Shown here: one piece after another, positions 34,556 through 43,845 of the stretch | How positions within the stretch are numbered: position 1 is the stretch's first letter | How the letters are laid out: each line of letters begins with the position of its first letter | DNA from: Amphibiibacter pelophylacis | GTDB lineage: Bacteria > Pseudomonadota > Gammaproteobacteria > Burkholderiales > Burkholderiaceae_C | Reading direction: 5' to 3' | Assembly (NCBI RefSeq): GCF_037688875.1 | Contig: NZ_JAWDIE010000004.1 | Location: forward strand, 110,777-174,776 | DNA length: 64,000 nucleotides | Notes under the pieces: model-generated | The model's database searches: none | What the model was told of the DNA's origin: nothing | Seen by the model: only the letters and a program-made list of their open reading frames with translations | Made by a program: the position numbers and the translations under genes

Positions 34556-35930
34556 ACGCCGTGCCCAGGGCGATCACGACCCCCAGTGCCAGCATGGGCA
34601 GCGCCACGGTGACCATGGCGATGTTGCCGTAGGACTGGCGGTGGGTCAGGCCGCAGATGGTCAGCAGCGTGATGACCGCGCCCGAATGCGGCAGCGTGTC
34701 CATGCCCCCGGCGGCCAGCACGGCCACACGGTGCATCAGTTCCGGGCTGATCCCGGCTTCCTGCGCCATGCGCAGATAATCGGAGCCCAGCGCCTGCAGG
34801 GCAATGCTCAGGCCCCCCGAAGACGATCCGGTGATGCCGGCCAGCACATTCATGGCCACCGCCTCGGAGATCAGCGGGTTGCCCGGCGACACGTTCAGCA
34901 CCACGTCACGGATCAGCGCGAAACCGGCCAGGCTGGCGATCACCGCCCCGTAACCGACTTCGGATGCGGTGTTGAAAATCGGCAGCAGCGCCCCGCTGCA
35001 CCCTGCGTTGATGCTGCTGCGCATGTCCTTGAGCTGACGCGCCTGCACGAGCAGCAGCCACGCAATGGCCACGCCCAGCGCGATCAGGATGGACCAGATG
35101 CCCGCGCTCTTGCCCGGATCCAGGCTGGCGAAACGCGCCTTCATAAAGCCCATGTCCAGGGCCGGAAAGACCGCGTAAGTCATCAGGGCGTTGACGCCGA
35201 TCACCAGCACCAGGGGAATGAAGGCCTGCAGCGTGGAGATGTCCGGCTCGCTGCCCGGGGCAATGGCCGCCCCTGCGCGGCTGTCTTCGCCATAGCCTTC
35301 CCCCAGACGGCGCGCCCGCGCCACCCGCGACTGCAGCCACAGCAGGCCGCCACCGCCCATGATCAGCGCGGCGATCACGCCCAGGCCCGGCGCCGCGAAG
35401 CTGTTGGTCCCGAAAAACGCGATGGGGATGGCGTTCTGGATGGCGGGCGTACCCGGCAGCGCCGTCATGGTGAAAGTGAACGAGCCCAGCGCGATCGAAG
35501 CCGGTATCAGGCGCCTGGGGATGTCCGCATCGCGGAACAGCGCCTGGCTGATCGGGAAAATGGCAAAAGCCACGACAAACAGCGACACGCCGCCATAGGT
35601 CAGCAGCCCGCAGGCCAGCACCACCGTCAGCACCGCATGGCGCGAACCCACACGGCGCTCGGCCCACAGCGCAATGCGGTGGGCCGCACCCGAATCGGCC
35701 ATCAGCTGGCCAAACACCGCCCCCAGCAGGAAAAGCGGGAAGAACTGCATCAGGTAGCGCGACAGCGCTCCCATGAAGGTGTCGGTGTAAATCGGCAGCA
35801 GCAGCGCCGCGTCACCCGACAGCAGCACGGCCAGCGCAGCCATCAGCGGCGCCAGCAGCAGCACCGAAAAACCGCGGTAGGCCAGAAACATCAGCAGGCC
35901 CAGCGACAGGAAAATGGACAGGGTACTCAT
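34542..35930 (-). CDS. GntP-family permease
   Basis: The 462-residue protein has about 11-12 hydrophobic segments. Motifs of the GntP / D-beta-hydroxybutyrate permease group are YGGVSLFVVAFAIFPISQALF, ALPGTPAIQNAIP, NTASEVGYGAVIASLAGF, GSSSGGLSIALQALG and GGMDTLPHSGAVITLL. Family members import gluconate or short hydroxy acids with protons. No catabolic gene is adjacent, so the substrate is uncertain. Translation overlaps the corA start. Confidence 0.8.
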   Translation of the reverse strand: MSTLSIFLSLGLLMFLAYRGFSVLLLAPLMAALAVLLSGDAALLLPIYTDTFMGALSRYLMQFFPLFLLGAVFGQLMADSGAAHRIALWAERRVGSRHAVLTVVLACGLLTYGGVSLFVVAFAIFPISQALFRDADIPRRLIPASIALGSFTFTMTALPGTPAIQNAIPIAFFGTNSFAAPGLGVIAALIMGGGGLLWLQSRVARARRLGEGYGEDSRAGAAIAPGSEPDISTLQAFIPLVLVIGVNALMTYAVFPALDMGFMKARFASLDPGKSAGIWSILIALGVAIAWLLLVQARQLKDMRSSINAGCSGALLPIFNTASEVGYGAVIASLAGFALIRDVVLNVSPGNPLISEAVAMNVLAGITGSSSGGLSIALQALGSDYLRMAQEAGISPELMHRVAVLAAGGMDTLPHSGAVITLLTICGLTHRQSYGNIAMVTVALPMLALGVVIALGTAFGSF

Positions 35931-35963
35931 GCCAGATGTTGCTCCAGGGTCAGCAGAGTGCGG

Positions 35964-37523
35964 TCAAGCCTCGTGGCGCAGCGCCGGGAAGAGGATGATG
36001 TCGCGGATGCTGGCCGCGTCGGTCAGCAGCATGACCAGGCGGTCCAGGCCAATGCCGCAGCCGGCGGTCGGCGGCATGCCGTACTCCAGCGCGCGGATGA
36101 AATCGGCGTCGTAATACATGGCCTCTTCGTCGCCCGCGTCCTTGGCCTGCGCCTGCTGGTTGAAGCGGCGCGCCTGCTCTTCGGCATCATTGAGCTCGGA
36201 GAAGGCGTTGGCGATCTCGCGGCCGGTGATATAGAGCTCGAAGCGCTCGGTCACGCCCGGATCCGCGTCCGAAGCCCGCGCCAGCGGCGACACCGCCACC
36301 GGATGATCCATGATGAAGGTCGGCTGCCAGAGCTGCTCTTCCACCACTTCCTCGAACAGCGCGAACTGCAGCTCGGGCAGGCCCCAGTGCGCCATCGCCG
36401 TCACGCCGCGCGACTGCAGGCGCTGGCGCAGGTGATCGGCGTCCGTGGCCTGCTCGTCGCTCACGCCCGCATACTGGCGCACCGCCTGCGCAATCGTCAG
36501 CCGCGCGAAGGGCTGCGACAGATCGACCGGGCGGCCCTGGTAGCTGAGCTGCGCCGTGCCGCACACCGCCTGCGCGGCGTGGCGCAGGATCTGCTCGGTG
36601 AAATCCATCATGTCGCGGTGCGTCCAGTAGCTGGCGTAGAACTCCATCATGGTGAACTCGGGGTTGTGCCGCACGGACACGCCCTCGTTGCGGAAATTGC
36701 GGTTGATCTCGAACACGCGCTCGAAACCGCCGACCACCAGACGCTTCAGATACAGCTCGGGCGCGATGCGCAGGAACATGGCCTGATCCAGCGCGTTGTG
36801 GTGCGTCACGAAAGGCCGCGCGTTGGCGCCGCCCGGAATCGGGTGCAGCATGGGCGTTTCGACCTCCAGGAACTCGTGCTGCAGCATGAACTGGCGGATG
36901 GCCGCCAGCGTGGCACTGCGGCGGCGGAAGCGCTCGCGGGTGTCGCTGTCGGTGATCAGATCAACGTAGCGCTGACGCACTTTCAGCTCGGCGTCGTGCA
37001 CGCCGTGGAACTTGTCGGGCAGCGGGCGCAGGTTTTTGGTCAGCAGGCGCAGCGACGTGGCGTGCACGCTCAGTTCGCCCGTGCGCGTGCGGAACAGGTG
37101 GCCGGTGCAGGCCACGATGTCGCCCAGATCCCAGTGTTTGAAATCGGCCAGCGCCTCTTCGCCGACCGAATCGCGGGCGATGTAAAGCTGGATCTGGCCG
37201 CTGGCGTCCTGCACGGTGGCAAACGCCGCCTTGCCCATGACGCGCTTGAGCATCATCCGCCCGGCGACGGTGACCCCCCGCTTCTGCTCTTCCAGGGCGA
37301 CGGCGTCGGTCTCGCTGAATTCGGCGTGCAGCGCCGCCGCCTGGTGCGTGGGCTTGACGTCGTTGGGAAACACCGCCTGGCCGCTGGCCGCCGCGCGCTC
37401 GCGCAGGGCCTGCAGCTTGGCGCGGCGCTCCTGGATCAGGGGGTTGTCCGCGTGGCTGCCGTGCGTGCTGGCTTCGTGGGCGGCGAAAGAGGCCGCGGCG
37501 TCCGGGCTGGTATGGGAAGACAT
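35964..37523 (-). CDS. lysS: Lysyl-tRNA synthetase
   Basis: The 519-residue class II synthetase has the N-terminal OB-fold (GRMMLKRVMGKAAFATVQD), motif 2 (FRNEGVSVRHNPEFTMMEFY) and motif 3 (GCGIGLDRLVMLLTD), and ends a few residues later. It charges tRNA-Lys. It is somewhat longer than E. coli LysS because of an N-terminal extension. An intrinsic terminator lies just before it, separating it from bamC-dapA. Confidence 0.96.
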   Translation of the reverse strand: MSSHTSPDAAASFAAHEASTHGSHADNPLIQERRAKLQALRERAAASGQAVFPNDVKPTHQAAALHAEFSETDAVALEEQKRGVTVAGRMMLKRVMGKAAFATVQDASGQIQLYIARDSVGEEALADFKHWDLGDIVACTGHLFRTRTGELSVHATSLRLLTKNLRPLPDKFHGVHDAELKVRQRYVDLITDSDTRERFRRRSATLAAIRQFMLQHEFLEVETPMLHPIPGGANARPFVTHHNALDQAMFLRIAPELYLKRLVVGGFERVFEINRNFRNEGVSVRHNPEFTMMEFYASYWTHRDMMDFTEQILRHAAQAVCGTAQLSYQGRPVDLSQPFARLTIAQAVRQYAGVSDEQATDADHLRQRLQSRGVTAMAHWGLPELQFALFEEVVEEQLWQPTFIMDHPVAVSPLARASDADPGVTERFELYITGREIANAFSELNDAEEQARRFNQQAQAKDAGDEEAMYYDADFIRALEYGMPPTAGCGIGLDRLVMLLTDAASIRDIILFPALRHEA

Positions 37524-37543
37524 GGTGTGGGTCTCAAAAGAAC

Positions 37544-37562
37544 AAAAAGCGCCCGAAGGCGC
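37544..37562 (-). terminator. Intrinsic terminator after bamC
   Basis: On the minus strand GCGCC/GGCGC form a 5-bp stem with a TTCG loop, followed directly by a T-run. It lies between bamC and lysS, about 20 bases before the lysS start. Confidence 0.75.
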
Positions 37563-37607
37563 ATGGGGGATCGGGTCAGGGCTGCGCGGCGCCCGCTGGG
37601 GCAGCGA

Positions 37608-38801
37608 TCATTCCTTGGGGAAGAGGTCCTGCAGCAGGCGCAGCTGCAGCTCGGGCGACACGGGCGAACCATCGCTGGCGCGCGCGTCCACCGTCACCAC
37701 GGCCTGGCTGGCGATCTGGCCGGGCCCGACGCGGACAGTGGCCTGCGCGCCCTTGGGCAGCAGGCTCTTGTCCTTGCTGAACAGGCCCGAGAGGAACCCT
37801 TTTTCCTCGACCGGCGGGGTGACGCTGTAGGTGCCCTGGGCCTCGTCGCGCGACTGCATCTGCCAGAAGCTGCGGTCGATGTTCAGGCCGACCACACGCC
37901 AGGCCTGCGCCGGAGGCTGGTTCAGCACCACGCCGGACTGGCCGGACGGCAGGGTCTGCGGCTGGGCCGCCGCGCGGCCGCGGTCATCGGACTGCACGGG
38001 CTGGGCCTGCTGCACATCTTTGCCGCCGCCCAGTTTGAGCAGCACACGGCGCAGGTATTCGGTCTCGATCTGCGGGTTGCGCGGCGAAGGCACCCAGACC
38101 ACGCGATCGGCCTGCGAGACGATGTTGCTGTTGTCGGCCTCCTGCATGCCCTTGTGGGTCAGGTAAACGGCGCTGCCACCACCCGGCGCGGGCTCGACGC
38201 GCACGACAAACTTGTCGCGCTGGCCGGTGGAGTACAGGCTGTCAAAGAAGCGGCCAATACTGCGGCGGATGAAATCTTCGGGGATCTTGGTACGGTCTTC
38301 CTTCCACTGCGTTTCCATCAGGCCGATGGCCGGCTGGTCCACGGCCAGCTCGAAACCGGCATCCGACCAGAACTGGCGCAGCGCCGTCCAGGTCTGCGCC
38401 GGGGTCAGCGAAGTCTGCACCCACTGCAGGTTGCCCTGACCCATCAGGCGGGCATCGCCCACCACGGCGGGCGTGACAGCCGGAGTGGCGCGGGCCGCGC
38501 CCGGCGCTGCGGGCGTCTGTGCGCCGGGGCCCGCCAGCGTGACGGCGCCGCCGATGGGCGTGTTCTCGCGCACAAAGCCCTGCTCGGCGCTGAGCTGGCT
38601 GAGGTCGGGCGGCACGACCAGATCGGCCACGCTGCCGGACTGCTTGCGGTAGTCGACCTCGTCGCCATCAAACATTTTGCCGATCGACGAGCAGCCCGTC
38701 AGCCCCGCCATGGCGATCACGGTCAGGGAAACCGCCAGGGGGCGGGCGCGGCGCAGGGTCGGTTGTTTCTGGGGCATTGCGGTCCGATCAGTGTGGGGCA
38801 T
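37608..38801 (-). CDS. bamC: Outer membrane assembly lipoprotein BamC (NlpB/DapX family)
   Basis: The ATG at 38801 follows GGAA; a second ATG 24 bases downstream gives a shorter signal peptide and is equally possible. The N-terminus has a basic stretch, a hydrophobic core and the lipobox LTGC, so it is a lipoprotein. The mature part starts with a flexible segment (DYRKQSGSVADLVVPPDLSQL) typical of BamC, then two helix-grip domains. BamC is part of the BAM machine that inserts outer membrane proteins. It follows dapA, as in E. coli dapA-nlpB. Confidence 0.87.
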   Translation of the reverse strand: MPHTDRTAMPQKQPTLRRARPLAVSLTVIAMAGLTGCSSIGKMFDGDEVDYRKQSGSVADLVVPPDLSQLSAEQGFVRENTPIGGAVTLAGPGAQTPAAPGAARATPAVTPAVVGDARLMGQGNLQWVQTSLTPAQTWTALRQFWSDAGFELAVDQPAIGLMETQWKEDRTKIPEDFIRRSIGRFFDSLYSTGQRDKFVVRVEPAPGGGSAVYLTHKGMQEADNSNIVSQADRVVWVPSPRNPQIETEYLRRVLLKLGGGKDVQQAQPVQSDDRGRAAAQPQTLPSGQSGVVLNQPPAQAWRVVGLNIDRSFWQMQSRDEAQGTYSVTPPVEEKGFLSGLFSKDKSLLPKGAQATVRVGPGQIASQAVVTVDARASDGSPVSPELQLRLLQDLFPKE

Positions 38802-38856
38802 GGGGTGTTCCGGCCGGGGCCGGGAGAATTCGGGTGAGGCCAGAAGCGGCAGAACG

Positions 38857-39753
38857 TCAGGATACAGCGGGAAGCTCCAGCCCCGCATCGCGACAGGCCT
38901 GCAGCACGCGCTCGCGGCCAGCCGCACTGAGCGGGAGGATGGGCAGGCGCGACACGTCCTGGATCAGGCCCATGCGCGACAGCAGCCATTTGGTCGGCGC
39001 CGGGCTGGGCTCACTGAACAAGACCTTGTGCAGCGGCAAAAGTTGCAGCTGCAGCGCGCGGGCGCGGGCGACATCGCCCGCCAGCGCGGCGCGGCACAGC
39101 TCGGCCATGCGGCGCGGAGCCACGTTGGCGGTGACGCTGATGTTGCCGTGCCCGCCCAGCAGCATCAGGGCCACGGCCGTGCCGTCGTCACCCGAGTAGA
39201 TGGAGAAATCTTCCGGCGCCTCGCGGATCAGCCACTGCGCGCGCTCGATGTTGCCGGTGGCTTCCTTGATGCCGATCACCTGCGGAATCTGCGCCAGGCG
39301 CAGCACGGTCTCGTGCTGCACGTCGGCCACGGTGCGGCCCGGCACGTTGTACAGCACCATGGGCAAGTCGACCGCATCGGCGATCGCCGCGTAGTGCGCG
39401 TAAATGCCGTCCTGGCTGGGCTTGTTGTAATAAGGCACGACCGACAGCGTGCAGTCGGCGCCAACCGATTTCGCCACTTTCGAGTGCTCGATGGCCTCGG
39501 CGGTCGAATTGGAGCCCGTGCCCGCCATGATGGGGATGCGTCCGGCGGCGTGATCGACGGCCAGCTTGATGATGTCCCAGTGCTCCTGCGTGCTGACCGT
39601 GGGCGATTCGCCCGTGGTGCCAACCATGACCAGGCAGGACGTGCCCTCGGCAATGTGCCAGTCGATCAGGCGCTTGAGCGCAGGGGCATCCACCTGGCCA
39701 TTGGCCTGGAAAGGGGTGACCAGGGCGACGATGCTGCCGGTGATGCGATTCAT
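38857..39753 (-). CDS. dapA: 4-hydroxy-tetrahydrodipicolinate synthase
   Basis: The 298-residue protein starts MNRITGSIVALVTPF and has the DapA residues: GTTGESPT, the tyrosine in VLYNVPGRT and the Schiff-base lysine in GIKEATGN. It condenses pyruvate and aspartate semialdehyde in lysine/diaminopimelate synthesis. It is divergent from parE and leads the dapA-bamC operon. Confidence 0.96.
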   Translation of the reverse strand: MNRITGSIVALVTPFQANGQVDAPALKRLIDWHIAEGTSCLVMVGTTGESPTVSTQEHWDIIKLAVDHAAGRIPIMAGTGSNSTAEAIEHSKVAKSVGADCTLSVVPYYNKPSQDGIYAHYAAIADAVDLPMVLYNVPGRTVADVQHETVLRLAQIPQVIGIKEATGNIERAQWLIREAPEDFSIYSGDDGTAVALMLLGGHGNISVTANVAPRRMAELCRAALAGDVARARALQLQLLPLHKVLFSEPSPAPTKWLLSRMGLIQDVSRLPILPLSAAGRERVLQACRDAGLELPAVS

Positions 39754-39792
39754 GGAAAGCCTGCAGGAAGATAGGAAGAAGGGGCGATCAGA

Positions 39793-39815
39793 TTGCCGGA
39801 TTATAAAATGCCCGC
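39793..39815. promoter_or_regulatory. Overlapping divergent -10 boxes of dapA and parE
   Basis: The AT-rich patch at 39800-39808 gives TATAAT on the minus strand (dapA, leader about 40 bases) and TATAAA on the plus strand at 39802-39807. The plus-strand box lies only 8 bases before the parE ATG and there is no ribosome site, so the parE mRNA may be leaderless. Confidence 0.5.
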
Positions 39816-41936
39816 ATGACCCTCCCTGCTCCCCCCTCCGCAAAATCCACGTCCGGCGCCCCAGCGGGCGATTACGGCGAAAGCGCCATCCGCGTCCTTA
39901 AGGGCCTGGAGCCCGTCAAGCAGCGGCCCGGCATGTACACGCGCACCGAAGATCCGCTGCACATCATCCAGGAGGTGATCGATAACGCCGCCGACGAGGC
40001 GCTGGCGGGACATGGCCAGCGCATCGCCGTCACGCTGCACCTTGATGGCTCGGTCAGCGTCGAGGACGACGGGCGCGGCATTCCCTTCGGCCTGCACCCC
40101 GACGAGGGCGTGAGCGTGCTGGAGATCGTCTTCACCCGCCTGCACGCGGGCGGCAAGTTCGACAAGGGCTCGGGCGGCGCGTACAGCTTTTCGGGCGGCC
40201 TGCACGGCGTGGGCGTCAGCGTGACCAATGCGCTCTCGACCCGGCTGCAGGTCAGCGTCAGCCGCGACGATCAGGTGGCGACGCTGGCTTTTGCGGGCGG
40301 TGATGTGGCCGAAGCGCTGCAGGTGCGGCCGCGCGCGGCGGGGGAGCGGCGCAAGGGCACGACGGTGCGCGTCTGGCCCGATGCGCGTTATTTCGACAGC
40401 CCCACCCTGCCGCTGGCGCAGCTGGTTCACCTGCTGCGCAGCAAGGCGGTGCTGCTGGCCGGGCTGAAGGTCGAGCTGATCCAGGAAAGTCCGCGCCAGA
40501 CCCAGGCCTGGCAGTACCGCGAAGGCCTGCGCGACTATCTGGCGCAGACGCTGCCGGGCGAGCCGCTGGTGCCGCTTTTCGAGGGCGAGCGCCACACCAG
40601 CGCACGCGAGGCGGGCGACGCCGACAGCAGCTTCGCCGAGGGCGAGGGCGTACAGTGGGGCGTGGCCTGGACCGAAGAGGGCGCGCTCCTGCGCGAAAGC
40701 TACGTCAACCTGATCCCCACCGTGGCGGGCGGCACGCATGAGGCCGGGCTGAAAGACGGCCTCTTCCAGGCCATCCGCCACTTCATTGATCTGCACAGCC
40801 TGCTGCCCAAAGGCGTCAAGCTGATGCCCGACGACGTGTTTGGCCGCGCCAGCTTCGTGCTGTCGGCGCGCGTGCTGGACCCGCAGTTTCAGGGCCAGAC
40901 CAAGGAGCGCCTGTCCAGCCGCGATGCGCTGCGCCTGGTCAGCCAGTTCGTCAAACCGGCGTTCGACCTGTGGCTGGGCAGCCATGTCGATCATGGCAAG
41001 CGCATCGCCGAACTGGTCATCCGCCAGGCGCAGGTGCGCCAGAAAGCCGGGCAGAAGGTGGAAAAGCGCCGCAGCTCGGGCGTTGCCGTGCTGCCGGGCA
41101 AGCTGACCGACTGCGAAAGCCGCGACCTGCTCTTCAACGAGCTGTTCCTGGTCGAGGGGGACAGCGCGGGCGGCAGCGCCAAAATGGGCCGCAACAAGGA
41201 GACGCAGGCCGTGCTGCCGTTGCGCGGCAAGCTGCTCAACACCTGGGAGGTGGAAGCCGACCGGCTCTTCGCCAACACCGAAATCCACGACATCGCCGTG
41301 GCGATAGGCGTCGATCCGCACCGCCTGGACGGCCCGGACGCGCTGGAGGGCCTGCGCTACGGCAAGGTCTGCATCCTGTCGGACGCCGATGTCGATGGCT
41401 CGCACATCCAGGTGCTGCTGCTGACGCTGTTCTACCGGCATTTTCCGCAGCTCATCGCGCGCGGTCACCTGTACGTGGCGCGTCCGCCGCTGTTCCGCGT
41501 GGACGCGCCCGCGCGCGGCAAAAAACCGGCCAGCAAACGCTACGCGCTGGACGCCGCCGAGCTGCAGTCCGAACTCGACCGCCTCCGCAAAGAAGGCCTG
41601 AACGACCCCGCCGAGCACCCCGGCAGCAAGGCGGTGTGGTCCATCAGCCGCTTCAAGGGCCTGGGCGAAATGAGCGCCACCCAGCTGTGGGACACCACGC
41701 TCAACCCCGACACCCGCCGCCTGCTGCGCATCGCGCTGGATGCGGATGCGCCCGCTGCACTTGCCATCGCCCGGGTCCCCGAGGACGACAGCTCAGAAGC
41801 ACAAAGCACCCCCGAGGCACCCGGTACACCCGACAGCACCCAGCTCATCCTGACCCAGCTCATGGGCAAGGGCGAAGCGCAGGCCCGCCGCGAACTGATG
41901 GAGCTGCACGGCGATGCGGTGGAGGTGGATGTGTGA
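39816..41936 (+). CDS. parE: DNA topoisomerase IV subunit B
   Basis: The 706-residue protein has the GHKL ATPase motifs (EVIDNAADEAL, DGRGIPFG, GGLHGVGVSVTNALS), the transducer domain, and the TOPRIM domain (LFLVEGDSAGGSA, LSDADVDGSHIQ). It ends with the RFKGLGEMSATQLWDTT region typical of ParE. It decatenates daughter chromosomes with ParC. The stop overlaps the next start as TGATG. The C-terminal insert near residue 650 is Ser/Pro/Glu-rich. Confidence 0.96.
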   Translation: MTLPAPPSAKSTSGAPAGDYGESAIRVLKGLEPVKQRPGMYTRTEDPLHIIQEVIDNAADEALAGHGQRIAVTLHLDGSVSVEDDGRGIPFGLHPDEGVSVLEIVFTRLHAGGKFDKGSGGAYSFSGGLHGVGVSVTNALSTRLQVSVSRDDQVATLAFAGGDVAEALQVRPRAAGERRKGTTVRVWPDARYFDSPTLPLAQLVHLLRSKAVLLAGLKVELIQESPRQTQAWQYREGLRDYLAQTLPGEPLVPLFEGERHTSAREAGDADSSFAEGEGVQWGVAWTEEGALLRESYVNLIPTVAGGTHEAGLKDGLFQAIRHFIDLHSLLPKGVKLMPDDVFGRASFVLSARVLDPQFQGQTKERLSSRDALRLVSQFVKPAFDLWLGSHVDHGKRIAELVIRQAQVRQKAGQKVEKRRSSGVAVLPGKLTDCESRDLLFNELFLVEGDSAGGSAKMGRNKETQAVLPLRGKLLNTWEVEADRLFANTEIHDIAVAIGVDPHRLDGPDALEGLRYGKVCILSDADVDGSHIQVLLLTLFYRHFPQLIARGHLYVARPPLFRVDAPARGKKPASKRYALDAAELQSELDRLRKEGLNDPAEHPGSKAVWSISRFKGLGEMSATQLWDTTLNPDTRRLLRIALDADAPAALAIARVPEDDSSEAQSTPEAPGTPDSTQLILTQLMGKGEAQARRELMELHGDAVEVDV

Positions 41937-42295
41937 TGCCTGATTCCCCCACACCACCCGCCCCCATCACCTTCGACGACTTCCTGGCCGTGGACTTACG
42001 CGTCGGGCGGGTGATGAGTGCTGAAGAGTTCCCGCAGGCGCGCCGCCCGGCCTACATCCTGCATGTGGATTTCGGCCCGGAGATCGGCGTGAAAAAATCC
42101 AGCGCGCAGATCACCGTGCACTACACGCCGCAGGATCTGGTGGGGCGGCTGGTGGTGGGGGTGGTGAATTTTCCGCCACGCCAGATCGGGCCGATCCGCT
42201 CGGAGTGCCTGATCACCGGCTTTCACGACGCCAGCGGCGCCGTGCGTCTGTGCCAGCCCGAGGGCGAGGTGCCGCTGGGGGCGCGGCTGCTGTAA
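41936..42295 (+). CDS. csaA: CsaA-type tRNA-binding protein
   Basis: The 119-residue protein is a single tRNA-binding OB-fold: FDDFLAVDLRVGRVMSAEEF, YILHVDFGPEIGVKKSSAQIT, VVNFPPRQIGPIRSECLITGF and a final VPLGARLL. This is the CsaA / Trbp111 pattern, linked to protein export chaperoning and tRNA binding. It is coupled to parE by a one-base overlap. Confidence 0.9.
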   Translation: MPDSPTPPAPITFDDFLAVDLRVGRVMSAEEFPQARRPAYILHVDFGPEIGVKKSSAQITVHYTPQDLVGRLVVGVVNFPPRQIGPIRSECLITGFHDASGAVRLCQPEGEVPLGARLL

Positions 42296-42338
42296 GCGTC
42301 AGCAGGCCGCCCCCACCAATCCGGGGCTGGGCATCCGC

Positions 42339-43733
42339 TCAGGCCCGCTTCATGGCCAGCGCCGCCAGGCGGCTGGCCTCGTACTGAGCTGCGGGCACCG
42401 GCTGGGCATCGGGCTGGCCCAGGTCCTCGGTGCGCAGGCGCGAGTTTTCGCGGGCGCTCCAGATCGCCAGGGCCGAGATCACGGTGATGGCCAGCGTGAT
42501 CGACCCGACCACCACCGGCACGCTGGTTGATCCCGGAGGAGCGACCGCGGTGAACAGGGCGGGCAGCAGCGCCGTCAGCATGGTGCCGAAGTTCTGCGAA
42601 ATGGCCATGGCGGTGACGCGGGTGCGCGCCGGAAACAGCTCGGGGTAGAAGCTGGGAAAGACCGCGTTGTAGCCCTGGTAGACCACGCCCCACATCAGCA
42701 GCGACATGATGATGGCCAGCGGCACGCTGCCGATGCTGATCGCATACAGGTAGGCGAAGGACAGCAGCCCCGACAGCACGCAGCCCAGCGCCATGGGCAG
42801 GCGGCGGCCGATGCGGTCGGACAACGCCCCAACGTGCGGAATGATCAGCACGGCCAGGATGTTGCCCAGCACCGGAATCCACAGGTAAACGTCCTTGTGA
42901 AAGCCCACGCCGTACTGCGGCTGCACCGCGTAGGCGGCGCCGAACACCGTCGTCACCACCGGAATCACGTTCATCAGCGAACCCAGCGCCACGCGCAGCA
43001 TGTTGGCGCCACTTTCGGCAAACGCCGTCGGAATGGGCGCGCGCTGCAAGGCCGTCTTGGCCTGCCCGGCCTCGAACACAGGGGTTTCCTCGACCTCGCG
43101 GCGGATGTAATAGCCCACGACAATGACCCCAAAGCTCAGCAGGAAGGGGATGCGCCAGCCCCAGCTGTTGAACGCGTCAGCGGGCATAAAGTGCGCCAGC
43201 GGCAGGAAAACAGCGGCGGCCAGAATCTGTCCGGCCTGCACGCCCTGCAGCGTGAAGCTGGCGTAGTAGCCGCGACGGCCCAGCGGCGCGTGCTCCAGGA
43301 TCATCGAACTGGCGCCCGAGATCTCTCCCGCCACCGCAAAGCCCTGGATCAGGCGCAACAGCACCAGCAGCACCGGGGCCAGCATGCCGACCTGCGCGTA
43401 AGTCGGCAACAGGCCGACAGCCAGCGTCGAAAATCCCATCAGGAACATGCACAGCACCAGCACGCGCTTGCGCCCTTTGGTATCGCCCCAGTGGCCCAGC
43501 ACGAAGGCGCCAATCGGGCGGGCCACATAGCCCACGCCGTAAGTGGCCAGCGAGGCCACGATGCCGACCGTGGGGTCGGTGCTGGGGAAGAAGATCTGCG
43601 GGAAGATCAGCGCCGCGGCCGTGGCATAGATGAAGAAATCGTAATACTCGAGCACCGAGCCGATCCAGCCACTGGCCGTGGCTTTGCGGGTCTGGCTGGA
43701 TGGGGCGCCAGCAGGGTGTGGGGCAGTGGACAT
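42339..43733 (-). CDS. MHS-family metabolite:H+ symporter (ShiA-like)
   Basis: The 464-residue protein has 12 hydrophobic segments and the MHS branch signatures SGWIGSVLEYYDFFIYATAAAL, ARPIGAFVLGHWGDTKGRKRVL and RLIQGFAVAGEISGASSMILEH. MHS transporters import shikimate, citrate, alpha-ketoglutarate or aromatic acids with protons. It is next to the LysR regulator and the quinate/4-hydroxybenzoate genes, so a hydroaromatic or aromatic acid is a sensible guess. Confidence 0.85.
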   Translation of the reverse strand: MSTAPHPAGAPSSQTRKATASGWIGSVLEYYDFFIYATAAALIFPQIFFPSTDPTVGIVASLATYGVGYVARPIGAFVLGHWGDTKGRKRVLVLCMFLMGFSTLAVGLLPTYAQVGMLAPVLLVLLRLIQGFAVAGEISGASSMILEHAPLGRRGYYASFTLQGVQAGQILAAAVFLPLAHFMPADAFNSWGWRIPFLLSFGVIVVGYYIRREVEETPVFEAGQAKTALQRAPIPTAFAESGANMLRVALGSLMNVIPVVTTVFGAAYAVQPQYGVGFHKDVYLWIPVLGNILAVLIIPHVGALSDRIGRRLPMALGCVLSGLLSFAYLYAISIGSVPLAIIMSLLMWGVVYQGYNAVFPSFYPELFPARTRVTAMAISQNFGTMLTALLPALFTAVAPPGSTSVPVVVGSITLAITVISALAIWSARENSRLRTEDLGQPDAQPVPAAQYEASRLAALAMKRA

Positions 43734-43798
43734 GTCTGTCTCCGGTTCTGTGTGAAAGTGCCGCTAATCTAGCGCGGCCTCAATTGTCAAACAATGCG

Positions 43799-43821
43799 AT
43801 AGCCGCAATAGCAGCTATGCC
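43799..43821. promoter_or_regulatory. LysR-type operator candidate before the MHS transporter gene
   Basis: ATAGC-N10-GCTAT is an inverted repeat of LysR form. Its right arm continues as GCTATGCC, the reverse complement of the GGCATAGC element found beside the LysR gene. Confidence 0.45.
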
Positions 43822-43845
43822 ATCTACAAATAACCTGAGGCCGAA

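Noticed and set aside
34641..38837. A very long open frame (about 1400 codons) on the plus strand
   Set aside because: It runs antisense to the permease, lysS and bamC genes, has no recognisable domain and a composition typical of the antisense frame of GC-rich genes.
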